From the NCBI RefSeq assembly GCF_002242685.1, contig NZ_NBIM01000003.1, positions 186,001-250,000 on the forward strand: DNA of 64,000 nucleotides, in the 5' to 3' direction. This document shows positions 28,694 through 37,605 of this stretch, piece after piece; position 1 is the first letter of the stretch; each line of letters opens with the position of its first letter. Both the position numbers and the translations under genes were made by a program. The notes beneath the pieces were generated by a model. It did no database searches and was not told where the DNA came from. It was given only the letters and a program-made list of their open reading frames with translations. This DNA is from Oceanimonas doudoroffii. Its GTDB lineage: Bacteria > Pseudomonadota > Gammaproteobacteria > Enterobacterales > Aeromonadaceae.

Positions 28694-30862
28694 TTAAAGG
28701 GCTTCCAGCCGGGCGTAGGCGGTCACCAGCCACTTGGCGCCGCCGTCGTCGAAGTTGACCTGTACTCGGCTCTGGGCTCCGGCGCCCTCGAAGTTGAGCA
28801 CTATGCCTTCGCCAAACTTGGGATGCAGTACTCGCTGGCCCAGACGAAAACCGGTCTGGTTAAAGGTCTCCTGCACCCGGTCCTGGCTGAAGCGGCCATT
28901 GGGAATGGTGCGGGTCACCTTGGCCTTGAGCCGAATTTCCTCCAGGCAGTCGGCGGGCAGCTCCTTGATAAAGCGGCTGGGACGGTGGAACATTTCCCGG
29001 CCATAGAGGCGACGGCTCTCGGCATGGCTGATATAGAGCTTTGCCATGGCCCGGGTCATGCCCACATAGGCCAGCCGGCGTTCTTCCTCCAGCCGGCTGC
29101 TTTCTTCCGCCGACAGCTGGCTGGGGAACATGCCCTCTTCCACCCCCACCATAAACACCAGCGGAAATTCCAAGCCCTTGGCGGAGTGCAGCGTCATCAA
29201 CTGCACGGCGTCGTCAAACTGATCCGCCTGGCCCTCGCCCGCCTCCAGTGCGGCATGGGACAAAAATGCCGACAGCGGTGACATATCCTCTTCTTCCGAC
29301 GGGCTGAACTGCCGAGTGGCGGTGACCAGCTCCTCAAGGTTTTCCACCCGGGACTGGGCCTTCTCGCCTTTTTCCGCCTGATACATGGCCTTGAGGCCCG
29401 ACAGCTCGATCACGCGGTCGGTCTGCACATGCAGCGGCAGTTCCCGAGTGTCGTCTTCCAGCTGGTTGATCAGATTGATAAAGCGGCTCACCGCCGCCGC
29501 GGCTCTGCCGGTAAGCACCTTTTCTTCCACCAGCGCCCAGGCCGCCCGCCACAGGGTCACTTCCCGATCCCGCGCCGCCTCACGGATTAGCCCAAGCGTG
29601 CGCTCGCCAATGCCTCGAGTGGGGGTGTTGACGATACGCTCAAACGAGGCCTCGTCGCCTCTGTTGTTAATCAGCCGCAGGTAACCGAGGGCATCCTTGA
29701 TCTCCTGACGTTCAAAAAAGCGCAGGCCACCGTAGATGCGGTAGGGAATGCGCTCCTGAATCAGTGCCTCTTCCAGTACCCGGGACTGGGCATTGTTGCG
29801 ATAGAGAATGGCGCTTTCACTCAGAGCTCCGTCCTGATTACGCCATTGCTTGATGCGCTCCACCACAAAGCGGGCCTCATCCACTTCGTTAAAGGCGCTG
29901 TATACGGCAATGGGCTCACCCTCGGTGCCTTCGGTCCACAGCTCCTTGCCCATGCGCTCGGCATTGTTGGCAATCAGCCGGTTGGCGGCTTTGAGAATGG
30001 TGCCGGTGGAGCGGTAGTTCTGCTCCAGGCGCACGGTCTCGGCACCGGGAAAGTCCTGCAGAAAGCGGGAAATGTTTTCCACCCGGGCGCCGCGCCAGCC
30101 GTAAATGGACTGATCGTCGTCGCCCACTATCATGACGCGGGAGCTGTCACCGGCGAGCATGCGCAGCCAGGCATACTGAATGCTGTTGGTGTCCTGGAAT
30201 TCGTCCACCAGAATATGCTGAAAGCGTTGCTGGTAGTGCGCCAGAATGTGCGGCTTGTACAACCACAGCTCATGGGCCCGCAGCAGCAGCTCGGCGAAGT
30301 CCACCAGCCCGGCGCGGTCGCAGGTGTCCTGATAGACCTGATAGATCTGGCGGTAGGTCTTTTGCAGGGGATCGTTGAGCACCTGAATGTCGCCCGGGCG
30401 CAGGCCCTCGTCCTTGCGGCCGTTGATATAGCCGGCCACCTGACGGGGCGGCCACTGCTTTTCATCCAGGTTCATGCTCTTGAGAATACGCTTGAGCAGG
30501 CGCAGCTGATCGTCGGAGTCGAGGATCTGAAAGTCCTGGGGCAGGTTGGCGTCCAGATGATGGGCCCGCAGCAGCCGGTGCGCCAGGCCGTGAAAGGTGC
30601 CCAGCCAGAGGCCGAACAGGCGGCCACCGAGCAGTTGCTCCACCCGGCTGCGCATTTCGGCGGCGGCCTTGTTGGTAAAGGTCACCGCCAGTATGCCCGA
30701 GGCCGGCACCTGCTCCACCTGCATCAACCAGGCAATGCGATGCACCAGCACCCGGGTCTTGCCACTGCCGGCACCGGCCAGCACCAGCATGTTCTGGGAA
30801 GGGGCGGCCACCGCCTCTCTTTGCTTGTCGTTCATGCCGTCAAGCAGGCTGGATACATCCAT
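28694..30862 (-). CDS. uvrD: DNA helicase II UvrD
   Basis: 722 aa superfamily 1A helicase for mismatch and nucleotide-excision repair. All SF1 motifs are present: Walker A AGAGSGKT, DEFQDTN, GDDDQSIYGWRGA, VRLEQNYRSTGTIL, VQLMTLHSAKGLEFP and YVGMTRAMAKLYISHA. A Tudor-like C-terminus is also present (LGQRVLHPKFGEGIVLNFEGAG). The ATG at 30862 follows AGGAG; the GTG just before it lies too close. A LexA box and a strong promoter lie in the 35 bp upstream, so SOS control is expected as in E. coli. Confidence 0.98.
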   Translation of the reverse strand: MDVSSLLDGMNDKQREAVAAPSQNMLVLAGAGSGKTRVLVHRIAWLMQVEQVPASGILAVTFTNKAAAEMRSRVEQLLGGRLFGLWLGTFHGLAHRLLRAHHLDANLPQDFQILDSDDQLRLLKRILKSMNLDEKQWPPRQVAGYINGRKDEGLRPGDIQVLNDPLQKTYRQIYQVYQDTCDRAGLVDFAELLLRAHELWLYKPHILAHYQQRFQHILVDEFQDTNSIQYAWLRMLAGDSSRVMIVGDDDQSIYGWRGARVENISRFLQDFPGAETVRLEQNYRSTGTILKAANRLIANNAERMGKELWTEGTEGEPIAVYSAFNEVDEARFVVERIKQWRNQDGALSESAILYRNNAQSRVLEEALIQERIPYRIYGGLRFFERQEIKDALGYLRLINNRGDEASFERIVNTPTRGIGERTLGLIREAARDREVTLWRAAWALVEEKVLTGRAAAAVSRFINLINQLEDDTRELPLHVQTDRVIELSGLKAMYQAEKGEKAQSRVENLEELVTATRQFSPSEEEDMSPLSAFLSHAALEAGEGQADQFDDAVQLMTLHSAKGLEFPLVFMVGVEEGMFPSQLSAEESSRLEEERRLAYVGMTRAMAKLYISHAESRRLYGREMFHRPSRFIKELPADCLEEIRLKAKVTRTIPNGRFSQDRVQETFNQTGFRLGQRVLHPKFGEGIVLNFEGAGAQSRVQVNFDDGGAKWLVTAYARLEAL

Positions 30863-30870
30863 CACAACTC

Positions 30871-30886
30871 CTGGGAATATTTACAG
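30871..30886 (-). promoter_or_regulatory. LexA (SOS) box of uvrD
   Basis: CTGTAAATATTCCCAG on the minus strand differs at only two positions from the E. coli uvrD SOS box (CTGTATATATACCCAG). It starts about 10 bp after the -10 hexamer, overlapping the expected transcript start. Confidence 0.82.
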
Positions 30887-30896
30887 TACGCTGGCG

Positions 30897-30924
30897 ATTA
30901 TAACAGCTCGAGCAGCTGCTCCAA
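30897..30924 (-). promoter_or_regulatory. uvrD promoter inside the 3' end of yigB
   Basis: Minus strand: -35 TTGGAG (30924-30919), 16 bp spacer, and a consensus -10 TATAAT (30902-30897) overlapping the yigB stop codon. Confidence 0.7.
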
Positions 30925-31605
30925 CCGCGTCAGGGCAACCTGGGGCAAGCATTGCAGATCCGCTTCGGTACGGCCGTTGTCGTTAAGCCACACCGCCTGG
31001 CAGCCGCTATGCACGGCACCGGCCACGTCGGTGCGAATATGATCGCCAATATGCAAAATCTCGGCGTGATTCACCCCGGCCTGCTCTGCCAGCCGGTCAA
31101 ACAGATCCGGCGCCGGCTTCATGCGGCCGTCGGGGCCGGCCTTGAGCACAATCTCGAAATAGGGCGCCAGCTCGGTGTGCTCCAGGGGCATATTGCCGTT
31201 GGTGATCACCGCCAGCCGGTACTTTTCCTTGAGCGTGGTCAGCACGTTATGGGTGGTCTCGGGCACTTTGATTTTGCCGCGCTCGGCCAGAAAGCCCTGA
31301 TAAAAGGTCTCGGCCAACTGCTCCGCTTTATCTTCCGCTACTCCCTGCTGACGCAGGCCCTCGACCAGCACGCGCCGACGGCAGGCGCTGACGTCGTGAG
31401 CCAGCTCTGGCTGCTCGGCAATCAGCCGGCGCTTGATCGCCGCCAGGTTGTCCGCCCCCAGCAGGGTGGACTCGGGGTAATCGTCACGCAGCGCCTGCAG
31501 CAGCCAGTTTTCGGCTGCCGTCATCACCGGCACGTTGTCGTAGAGGGTGTCGTCCAGATCAAAGCTGAGCACCTTTACGGGTGCCATTCGTTTGTAAAAG
31601 CGCAT
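30898..31605 (-). CDS. yigB: HAD-family phosphatase YigB
   Basis: 235 aa haloacid-dehalogenase hydrolase. Motif I SFDLDDTLYD, motif II VITNGN, and motif III/IV GRMKPAPD and HIGDHIRTDVAGA are intact. E. coli YigB dephosphorylates the riboflavin intermediate 5-amino-6-(5-phosphoribitylamino)uracil and FMN. It lies directly before uvrD as in E. coli, but xerC, its usual upstream neighbour, is 12 kb away beyond the accessory island. Confidence 0.93.
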   Translation of the reverse strand: MRFYKRMAPVKVLSFDLDDTLYDNVPVMTAAENWLLQALRDDYPESTLLGADNLAAIKRRLIAEQPELAHDVSACRRRVLVEGLRQQGVAEDKAEQLAETFYQGFLAERGKIKVPETTHNVLTTLKEKYRLAVITNGNMPLEHTELAPYFEIVLKAGPDGRMKPAPDLFDRLAEQAGVNHAEILHIGDHIRTDVAGAVHSGCQAVWLNDNGRTEADLQCLPQVALTRLEQLLELL

Positions 31606-31680
31606 GAGTTTGTTCCATTTGCGGTAAGCATGCAGGGATTGTACTCAAGAAGGCAAGTAAAATCCCTGGCTCTGCAGTAC

Positions 31681-32565
31681 CTATACCCGCCTCCCTCCCC
31701 GTATCGTCTGGGCCAGCTCCGAGATCAGCTCCTTGGTCAGGTGCGCCTTGCTGCTGTCCTCTTTTTCGATCAGCCCCAGTACCCGGTGCGGCGCCTTGTT
31801 GGTAAAGGGAATGCGCTTCAGGGGCAAAGTGCCTGGATACTGAATGCTGGACTGGGGAATGATGGACACGCCCAGGCCGTGATAGACCATGGCGGAAATG
31901 GCCTCCAGGGTATTCAGCTCCATAATGTCGTTCACCACGATTCCCAGATTTTTCAGGTGCTCCTCGATCAACTGGCCGACAAATTCATTTTTGTTGAAAC
32001 GAATAAAGGGATGGGTCTGTAGCAGCACTTCGGGGGGATCATTGGGTGAGTCGATGGGCGCAATAACAATCAGCGGCTCTGCACCAAAGGGGGTCCATTT
32101 CAGCCCCGGACGCTCCGAGGACGTCTCGCTGATAATGGCGGCATCAATCGCGCCTCTGTCCACTTGGGCGATCAGGGAGTTGGACTGGCCGCTGGAGACG
32201 GAAATATGCAGCTGGGGCAATGACTGACGCAGGCTGGCCAGGGCCGTTGGCAGCACCCCGGTCAGCATGGTGGGCACCGAGCCCAGAGACAGCTGTCCGG
32301 ACAGCTTGTCGATAATGGCCGAGGTTTCCATCAGCTGCTCATAATGCCTGACCAGTTCCCTGGCCTTGGGCACCAGGGCCATGCCCACGGCGTTCAGCAC
32401 CGGTGGCCGCCGGGTGCGGTCAAACAGCGATATTTTCAGTTCTTCCTCCAGCGCCTTCATCTGCATGCTCACGGCGGCCTGGGTAATAAACACCGCCTCC
32501 GCCGCTTCCACAAAGGAGCCTTTGTCGGCAATGGCGACGAGGGTTTTCAGGTGGCGAATCGACAT
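31681..32565 (-). CDS. LysR-family regulator of the dicarboxylate island
   Basis: 294 aa with an N-terminal winged helix-turn-helix (residues 1-60, MSIRHLKTLVAIADKGSFVEAAEAVFITQAAVSMQ) and a two-lobed effector domain of the periplasmic-binding type. It diverges from the sdh-like operon across 171 bp that contain a perfect CTTAA-N7-TTAAG palindrome with an internal T-N11-A, the usual LysR box form. The same palindrome lies upstream of tctC, so it probably controls both units. The effector is presumably the island's substrate or an intermediate. Confidence 0.9.
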   Translation of the reverse strand: MSIRHLKTLVAIADKGSFVEAAEAVFITQAAVSMQMKALEEELKISLFDRTRRPPVLNAVGMALVPKARELVRHYEQLMETSAIIDKLSGQLSLGSVPTMLTGVLPTALASLRQSLPQLHISVSSGQSNSLIAQVDRGAIDAAIISETSSERPGLKWTPFGAEPLIVIAPIDSPNDPPEVLLQTHPFIRFNKNEFVGQLIEEHLKNLGIVVNDIMELNTLEAISAMVYHGLGVSIIPQSSIQYPGTLPLKRIPFTNKAPHRVLGLIEKEDSSKAHLTKELISELAQTIRGGRRV

Positions 32566-32608
32566 GTCTGCGGCCTCGGTTGAAGTGGGATCGCCCCTCA
32601 GGGCATTT

Positions 32609-32625
32609 CTTAAGACAATATTAAG
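32609..32625. promoter_or_regulatory. LysR-type operator, site 1 (LysR/sdh intergenic)
   Basis: Perfect inverted repeat CTTAA-N7-TTAAG with spacer GACAATA, 44 bp upstream of the LysR start and 112 bp upstream of the sdhB-like start. It contains T-N11-A. The identical arms and spacing recur at 43879-43895. Confidence 0.68.
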
Positions 32626-32736
32626 TTGTTGTTAAATTTATATCGTTATCATAAGAAAGGCTAGTTAAATATGATGACCTCAGTGAAGTGACAGCCATTG
32701 ATCCCGCAGTCATTTTTCCGACGAGGAACTGAGAGT

Positions 32737-33462
32737 ATGGAAACCAAGCACGAGAAAATAAGCGTATCTATCTGGCGCGGTCAGGAAGACGGTGCATTCG
32801 AAGCCTTTGAAGTTCCCTTTGTGGAAGATCAAACCATCCTGGATCTGCTGACCCATGTTCAGCGCTCCGTGGACAGCTCTCTGTCCTACCGTTTTGCCTG
32901 CCGGGTCGGCATGTGCGGCTCCTGCGCCATGCAGGTGAACGGCAAGCCGCGCTGGACCTGCCGGACCCTGGTTCGCAATGTGGTACAAAACGGGCAATTG
33001 ACCCTCAAACCCCTGGCCAATCTGCCGATCGTCAAGGATCTGGTGGTGGACATGGAGCCATTTTTCAAAAAATGGCAGTCGGCCAAGGGCCGGTTCGAGC
33101 CCGCCCCCGCTCCCGTTGAGCACTTTGTGCCCATCAAGCCCGACGACAAGCAGCGGCAAAAAGCGGACGATGCCATTGAATGCATCAACTGTGGTTGCTG
33201 CTATTCCGCCTGTGACGTGGTGGAGTCCAATCCTGCCTACCTAGGTCCGGCGGCCCTGAACCGGGCCTGGTCACTGATCAACGATGCCAAGGATTACGCC
33301 AACCCGGAACGTCTGATCGCGGTCAGTAGCGATGGCGGCTGTCAGAATTGCCATACCAATTCCCAGTGTGTGGCGCGCTGCCCCCTGGGGCTGAACCCAA
33401 CGCGCTCCATTGCCGGTCTGAAGAAGGCAGTCTCCCTGGCCACGCTGAAGGGGGAAATATGA
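32737..33462 (+). CDS. Succinate dehydrogenase/fumarate reductase-like iron-sulfur subunit
   Basis: 241 aa SdhB/FrdB-type protein. A plant-type [2Fe-2S] domain carries CRVGMCGSC plus a further Cys about 12 residues on. The C-terminal ferredoxin domain has CINCGCCYSACD and later Cys residues (CQNCHTNSQCVARCPLGLNP) for [4Fe-4S] and [3Fe-4S] clusters. It should pass electrons from the flavoprotein to the membrane subunits. It is first in the operon, and its stop overlaps the next start (ATGA). The order B-C-D-A is unlike the housekeeping sdhCDAB, which points to a specialised paralogue. Confidence 0.9.
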   Translation: METKHEKISVSIWRGQEDGAFEAFEVPFVEDQTILDLLTHVQRSVDSSLSYRFACRVGMCGSCAMQVNGKPRWTCRTLVRNVVQNGQLTLKPLANLPIVKDLVVDMEPFFKKWQSAKGRFEPAPAPVEHFVPIKPDDKQRQKADDAIECINCGCCYSACDVVESNPAYLGPAALNRAWSLINDAKDYANPERLIAVSSDGGCQNCHTNSQCVARCPLGLNPTRSIAGLKKAVSLATLKGEI

Positions 33463-33797
33463 ATAAAAGAACCGAATTCAAGCTGTGGCTGGCGCATCGC
33501 CTGAGCGGCATGCTGCTGGGGCTGTTCGTGGTCATTCATATTACCGGCATGATTATCGCGATTCAGGGAGGCCTGTCCGCCTCCGAGATACTGCAGCGAA
33601 CCAGCGGAAACTATTTACTCGGCCTGTTTTATGCCCTGTTTACCCTGGCGGCGGCCACCCATTCCGTTATCGGTCTGCGCACCGTGGCCAGGGAAGTCAT
33701 GGGTTGGCAGGGAACAGGTGCCAACCTGGCGCTGGCCGTCTTTTTCCTGATGCTCTGTATCACGGGTATTTCTGCGGTAGGAGGCCTGGTGCTATGA
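33459..33797 (+). CDS. Membrane anchor subunit 1 of SDH/FRD-like complex (SdhC-like)
   Basis: 112 aa with three membrane helices. The N-terminal LWLAHRLSGMLLGLFVVIHITGM has the Arg-Leu-Ser and His pattern of quinone- and haem-binding cytochrome b anchors. A second His lies at about 70 (AAATHSVIG). It overlaps both neighbours by 4 bases (ATGA), so subunits are made in equal amounts. Assigned by size, topology and position. Confidence 0.8.
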   Translation: MNKRTEFKLWLAHRLSGMLLGLFVVIHITGMIIAIQGGLSASEILQRTSGNYLLGLFYALFTLAAATHSVIGLRTVAREVMGWQGTGANLALAVFFLMLCITGISAVGGLVL

Positions 33798-34132
33798 AAA
33801 AGAACCGAGACAAAAAAGAGTACTGGGCGTCCTTTGTCCAGCGCTGGTCGGGCGTGGCCCTGGCCCTCTTTCTTCCCTTTCACTTTATGGTGCTGAGCCT
33901 GATCTTGCAGGGCCCGGAAGTACTGGACGGCTTTCTTTACTGGGCGGATGCGCCCCTCGTCAAGTTTGCCGAGGCCGGTCTGGTGGGCCTGCTGGCCATT
34001 CACCTGCTGGGGGGTGTCCGGCTGTTGATTATCGAGTTCTTTGCCTGGAAAGAATGGCAGGGCTACCTGATATCCGCTGCCGCCACCGGTGCCGCCGCAA
34101 CAGGTTGTTTATTTCTTCTGAGGGCACTCTGA
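33794..34132 (+). CDS. Membrane anchor subunit 2 of SDH/FRD-like complex (SdhD-like)
   Basis: 112 aa, three membrane helices. SFVQRWSGVALALFLPFHFMVLSL and LLAIHLLGGVRLLIIE keep the Arg/Ser and His residues seen in SdhC/D-type anchors. It starts inside the stop of the preceding anchor gene. With its partner it should tie the flavoprotein and iron-sulfur subunits to the inner membrane and quinone pool. Confidence 0.8.
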   Translation: MKKNRDKKEYWASFVQRWSGVALALFLPFHFMVLSLILQGPEVLDGFLYWADAPLVKFAEAGLVGLLAIHLLGGVRLLIIEFFAWKEWQGYLISAAATGAAATGCLFLLRAL

Positions 34133-34187
34133 GTATTTGGCCTTAAAACATTCGATGGTGTCCTTTGCAGGATAACGAGGGGAATTT

Positions 34188-35933
34188 ATGAATATTGAAA
34201 CCAAACAGACCGATATTCTTATTCTGGGCTCTGGTGGCGCCGGCCTGTTTGCCGCACTGCATTCCTACAGAAGCAACCCGGAACTGAAGATCACCGTGGC
34301 CGTCAAGGGCCTGCTGGGCAAATGCGGCTGCACCCGCATGGTACAGGGGGGCTATAACGTAGCCCTGAATCCGGGGGATTCGGTAGAGCGCCATTTTATG
34401 GATACCATTCACGGCGGCTACTGGATTCCCAACCAGGAGCTGGCCTGGAAACTGGTAGAAACAGCCCCCGGCCGCGTGCTGGAGCTGGAAAACGAGATCG
34501 GCTGTTTCTTTGATCGGGTGGAAGACGGCTCCCTGCACGGCAAGGCGTTCGCGGGCCAGACCTTTGATCGCACTATTCACAAGGGGGATCTGACCGGTAT
34601 CGAGATCATCAACCGGCTGTCCGAGCAGGTCTGGGCCCGTCCCATCGACCGGCTCGAGGATCACAGGGCCATCGAGATTATCAAATCCGAGGACGGCGAG
34701 CGGATTGCCGGCATTCTGATGGTCAACCTGCGCACCGGCAAGCCGCTGTTTGTGCAGGCCAAGGCGGTCATGCTGGGCACCGGTGGCGGCCCGACCATGT
34801 ATCGCTATCACACCCCTTCCGGCGAAAAATCCTGCGACGGCCTGGCCATGGCGCTGCGAGCCGGGCTGAATCTGCGCGACATGGAAATGGTGCAATTCCA
34901 CCCCACCGGCCTGCTGGCAGGAGAAGGTACCCGGCTGACCGGCACAGTGCTGGAAGAAGGGCTGCGCGGGGCCGGCGGACACCTGCTCAATGGCAAGGGT
35001 GAGCGCTTTATGCACTCCTATGACGAGCGTGGCGAGCGCGCCACCCGCGACGTGGTCTCCCGCTCCATTTATCGCGAGATGCGCAAGGGCAACACCACCA
35101 AGAGCGGCGGTGTGCATATCAGCATGGGCCACCTGGGTCCGGACAATGTACGCGAGAAGTTCAAGGGTATGGTCAGCCGCTGCCAGGACGTGGGCGCAGA
35201 TCTCGCCGGCGGTCTGGTGGAGGTGGTGCCCACCGCCCACTACATGATGGGGGGCGTTGAGGTCAACGTGAACTGCGAAACCACCCTGCCGGGGCTCTAC
35301 TGCGCCGGTGAGGATGCCGGCGGCGTCCATGGCGGTAACCGCCTTGGCGGCAACGGAGTGGCCAACTCCACCGTATTTGGCGGCATTGCCGGTGATGTGA
35401 TGGCTGACTGGGTAGAACGCGAGGGTCGCTTTGCCGAGCCGGATCAGGCGAGCATGGCCCGAGCCATGGACTTTATCGAGACCCCCTTCCGCAACCAGCC
35501 GGGGGATCTCAATGACCTTCGTTACCGGCTGCTCGACAAGATGTGGGATGACGCCGGCATTATCCGCAATGCCGAAGGGCTGGAGCGTGCCTACAAGGAT
35601 GTGCTGGCCATTCGTGAAGAGCTGCTGCAACTGGGTATTCCCGAGCGGGCCAAGGCCTATAACCAGACCTGGCACGACTGGCTGAACCTGCATTCCCAGA
35701 TCAGCGTCAGCCTCACCATTATCAAGTCGGCGCAGCTTCGCAAAAATTCCCGGGGCGCGCATTTCCGGGATGATTACCCCGACAAGGGCGATCTGGAGAC
35801 CTCGACCTATATCCGGTCGAGCCAGCATGGCAATGAGATAGCAGTGACAGAAGTTCCGGTGGAGTTCACTCGGGTCAAACCCGGGCAGACCCTGATTATG
35901 GAAGAGCAAGAAGCGAAAATGGGAGTCGCATGA
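34188..35933 (+). CDS. SDH/FRD-like flavoprotein with Cys in place of the flavin-linking His
   Basis: 581 aa FAD subunit. The Rossmann motif ILGSGGAGLFAA (13-24) and active-site elements are present: QFHPTG, EEGLRGAGG, RATRDVVSR, PTAHYMMGG and NRLGGNGVANS. The segment that in E. coli FrdA/SdhA reads RSHTV with the covalently flavinylated His reads here as GCTR, placing Cys48 at that position. FAD is therefore non-covalent or attached differently. FrdA His mutants keep fumarate reduction but lose succinate oxidation, so the substrate is probably not plain succinate. It overlaps the fumarase alpha gene by 4 bases. Confidence 0.88.
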   Translation: MNIETKQTDILILGSGGAGLFAALHSYRSNPELKITVAVKGLLGKCGCTRMVQGGYNVALNPGDSVERHFMDTIHGGYWIPNQELAWKLVETAPGRVLELENEIGCFFDRVEDGSLHGKAFAGQTFDRTIHKGDLTGIEIINRLSEQVWARPIDRLEDHRAIEIIKSEDGERIAGILMVNLRTGKPLFVQAKAVMLGTGGGPTMYRYHTPSGEKSCDGLAMALRAGLNLRDMEMVQFHPTGLLAGEGTRLTGTVLEEGLRGAGGHLLNGKGERFMHSYDERGERATRDVVSRSIYREMRKGNTTKSGGVHISMGHLGPDNVREKFKGMVSRCQDVGADLAGGLVEVVPTAHYMMGGVEVNVNCETTLPGLYCAGEDAGGVHGGNRLGGNGVANSTVFGGIAGDVMADWVEREGRFAEPDQASMARAMDFIETPFRNQPGDLNDLRYRLLDKMWDDAGIIRNAEGLERAYKDVLAIREELLQLGIPERAKAYNQTWHDWLNLHSQISVSLTIIKSAQLRKNSRGAHFRDDYPDKGDLETSTYIRSSQHGNEIAVTEVPVEFTRVKPGQTLIMEEQEAKMGVA

Positions 35934-36871
35934 TGAGCGCAAAACGGATACCCCAGCAACTGGTACTGGAAACGGCAACGGCACTGATGGCACGGGCGGC
36001 AATCGACATTCCCCCCGATTACAAGCAGGCCCTGCAGCAGGCGGCCAGCCAGGAAACCGAAAACCTGTCCTGCTTTGTGATCAAGACCATGCTGGAAAAC
36101 TACGACGTGGCCGAAAAAGACCGCCGACCCATGTGTGCCGACACCGGCCTGCCGCGGTTTTATGTCAAGGCGGGGAACGAGGCCATGGTGGAAGGGGGCT
36201 TTGTGGCCCTGGAACACGCCGTGCGTGAGGCGGTGGTCAGGGGCACCCAGGAGATCCCGCTGCGCCCGAACCGCGTGCATCCGTTAACCCGCAAGGACAA
36301 CAACAACAACCTGGGCATCCATGCTCCGGAAATCGAATATACCTTTGAGCCGGGCGGAGACTGGATTGACCTGATCACCGTGCATAAAGGCGGCCTGTTC
36401 GGTACCGATTACCGTATGTTGTTTCCGGGCGACGGTATCGACGGTATCAAGCGGTTCTTTCTCGACACCATGGCGTCGTTCGGACGCCGGGGCCTGGCCT
36501 GTCAGCCCGCCATCATAGGGGTGGGCCTGGGCGGCAACAAGGACACCTGTATGCGTATTGGCAAAGAAGCCGCCTGTCTGCGGGTGGTGGGTGATGTCAA
36601 CCCGGATCCGGAGGTCGCCAGACTAGAACAGGAGCTGAAAGAGCTGGGCAACAGCATTGGCATGGGGCCCATGGGCTTCAAGGGCAACACCCTGGTGGTC
36701 GACTGCCATGTTGAGGTGGCCTACACCCACACCGGGGGCATGCCAATGAGCATTCATTCCTTCTGTCACTCCTCCCGCCGGGCCGCGGCGCGTATTTACA
36801 GCGATGGCCGGGTGGAATTCAGGGACGATCCCCAGTGGTTCACCGACTTTTATCGCAGGGAGGGTATCTGA
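35930..36871 (+). CDS. Class I fumarase/tartrate dehydratase-like alpha subunit
   Basis: 313 aa, the catalytic half of a two-subunit [4Fe-4S] hydro-lyase (TtdA/class I fumarase alpha). Three Cys at family positions, C69 (CADTGLP), C191 and C279 (SFCHSSRRA), should bind the cluster. It likely adds water to a fumarate-like double bond made by the flavoprotein, or removes it. Class I enzymes act on fumarate, mesaconate or tartrate in different organisms, so the substrate is left open. Translation is coupled at both ends, to the flavoprotein and to the beta subunit. Confidence 0.9.
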   Translation: MMSAKRIPQQLVLETATALMARAAIDIPPDYKQALQQAASQETENLSCFVIKTMLENYDVAEKDRRPMCADTGLPRFYVKAGNEAMVEGGFVALEHAVREAVVRGTQEIPLRPNRVHPLTRKDNNNNLGIHAPEIEYTFEPGGDWIDLITVHKGGLFGTDYRMLFPGDGIDGIKRFFLDTMASFGRRGLACQPAIIGVGLGGNKDTCMRIGKEAACLRVVGDVNPDPEVARLEQELKELGNSIGMGPMGFKGNTLVVDCHVEVAYTHTGGMPMSIHSFCHSSRRAAARIYSDGRVEFRDDPQWFTDFYRREGI

Positions 36872-37605
36872 TGAGCCAGATGAGAGTGGTCAAACTGCAA
36901 GTACCGGTATCCCAGGAAGATGTCGACAAGCTGGAGCAGGGGGATGTGGTTTACCTGACTGGTACCCTCTATACCGCCCGGGAAGGGGTGTACAAAAAAG
37001 TTCTGGAAAGTGGGGATGAGCTGCCGGTCGACATTCGCGCTATATCCAATGTCAACTTTCACTGTTCGCCGGCCGCCAGCCCCAATACCGAAGGAGGCTA
37101 CGATGTGGGCGCGGTGACCGCCACCGCCAGCTTCCGCTTTGGCAAGTGGATGAAGGACTGGTTCGACACCTCCGGCGCCAAGATCATTATCGGCAAGGGC
37201 GGCATGCCGGAAGAAGCCTACCGCGAGGTGTTTATGCCTTATGGAGCCCGCTACCTGTCCACGGTGGGATACGGCGCCGGCGCCCTGCTGGGGCGTGGCA
37301 TCAAACGGGTAAAGGATGTGCACTGGCTGGAAGAAAACGGCATCGCCCAGGCCATGTGGATCTTTGAAGTGGAAGAAATCGGCCCCTTTATTGTTGATAA
37401 CGACCGGGAAGGCAACAGCCTGTTCGTCAACCATGAGCGCGCCGTCAACGCCAAACTGGAAAAGCTGTATGAGGGGCTCAAACCCCCCGCCCTGAAACGT
37501 TACGGTGAAACCACCAGCCGCGCCGATGAAGTGATCGGCGAGCCGGACAATACCCCCATTCAAATTGTCAATGTAATGCCATATCAAGGGAGTGATAAAA
37601 AATGA
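36871..37605 (+). CDS. Class I fumarase/tartrate dehydratase-like beta subunit
   Basis: 244 aa TtdB/fumarase beta-type subunit that completes the active site of the hydro-lyase. Conserved blocks include GDVVYLTGTLYTARE near the N-terminus, GKWMKDWFDTSGAKIIIGKGG and AQAMWIFEVEEIGPFIV. The ATG at 36871 shares a base with the alpha-subunit stop. It overlaps the aldehyde dehydrogenase by 4 bases, placing that enzyme in the same pathway. Confidence 0.9.
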   Translation: MSQMRVVKLQVPVSQEDVDKLEQGDVVYLTGTLYTAREGVYKKVLESGDELPVDIRAISNVNFHCSPAASPNTEGGYDVGAVTATASFRFGKWMKDWFDTSGAKIIIGKGGMPEEAYREVFMPYGARYLSTVGYGAGALLGRGIKRVKDVHWLEENGIAQAMWIFEVEEIGPFIVDNDREGNSLFVNHERAVNAKLEKLYEGLKPPALKRYGETTSRADEVIGEPDNTPIQIVNVMPYQGSDKK

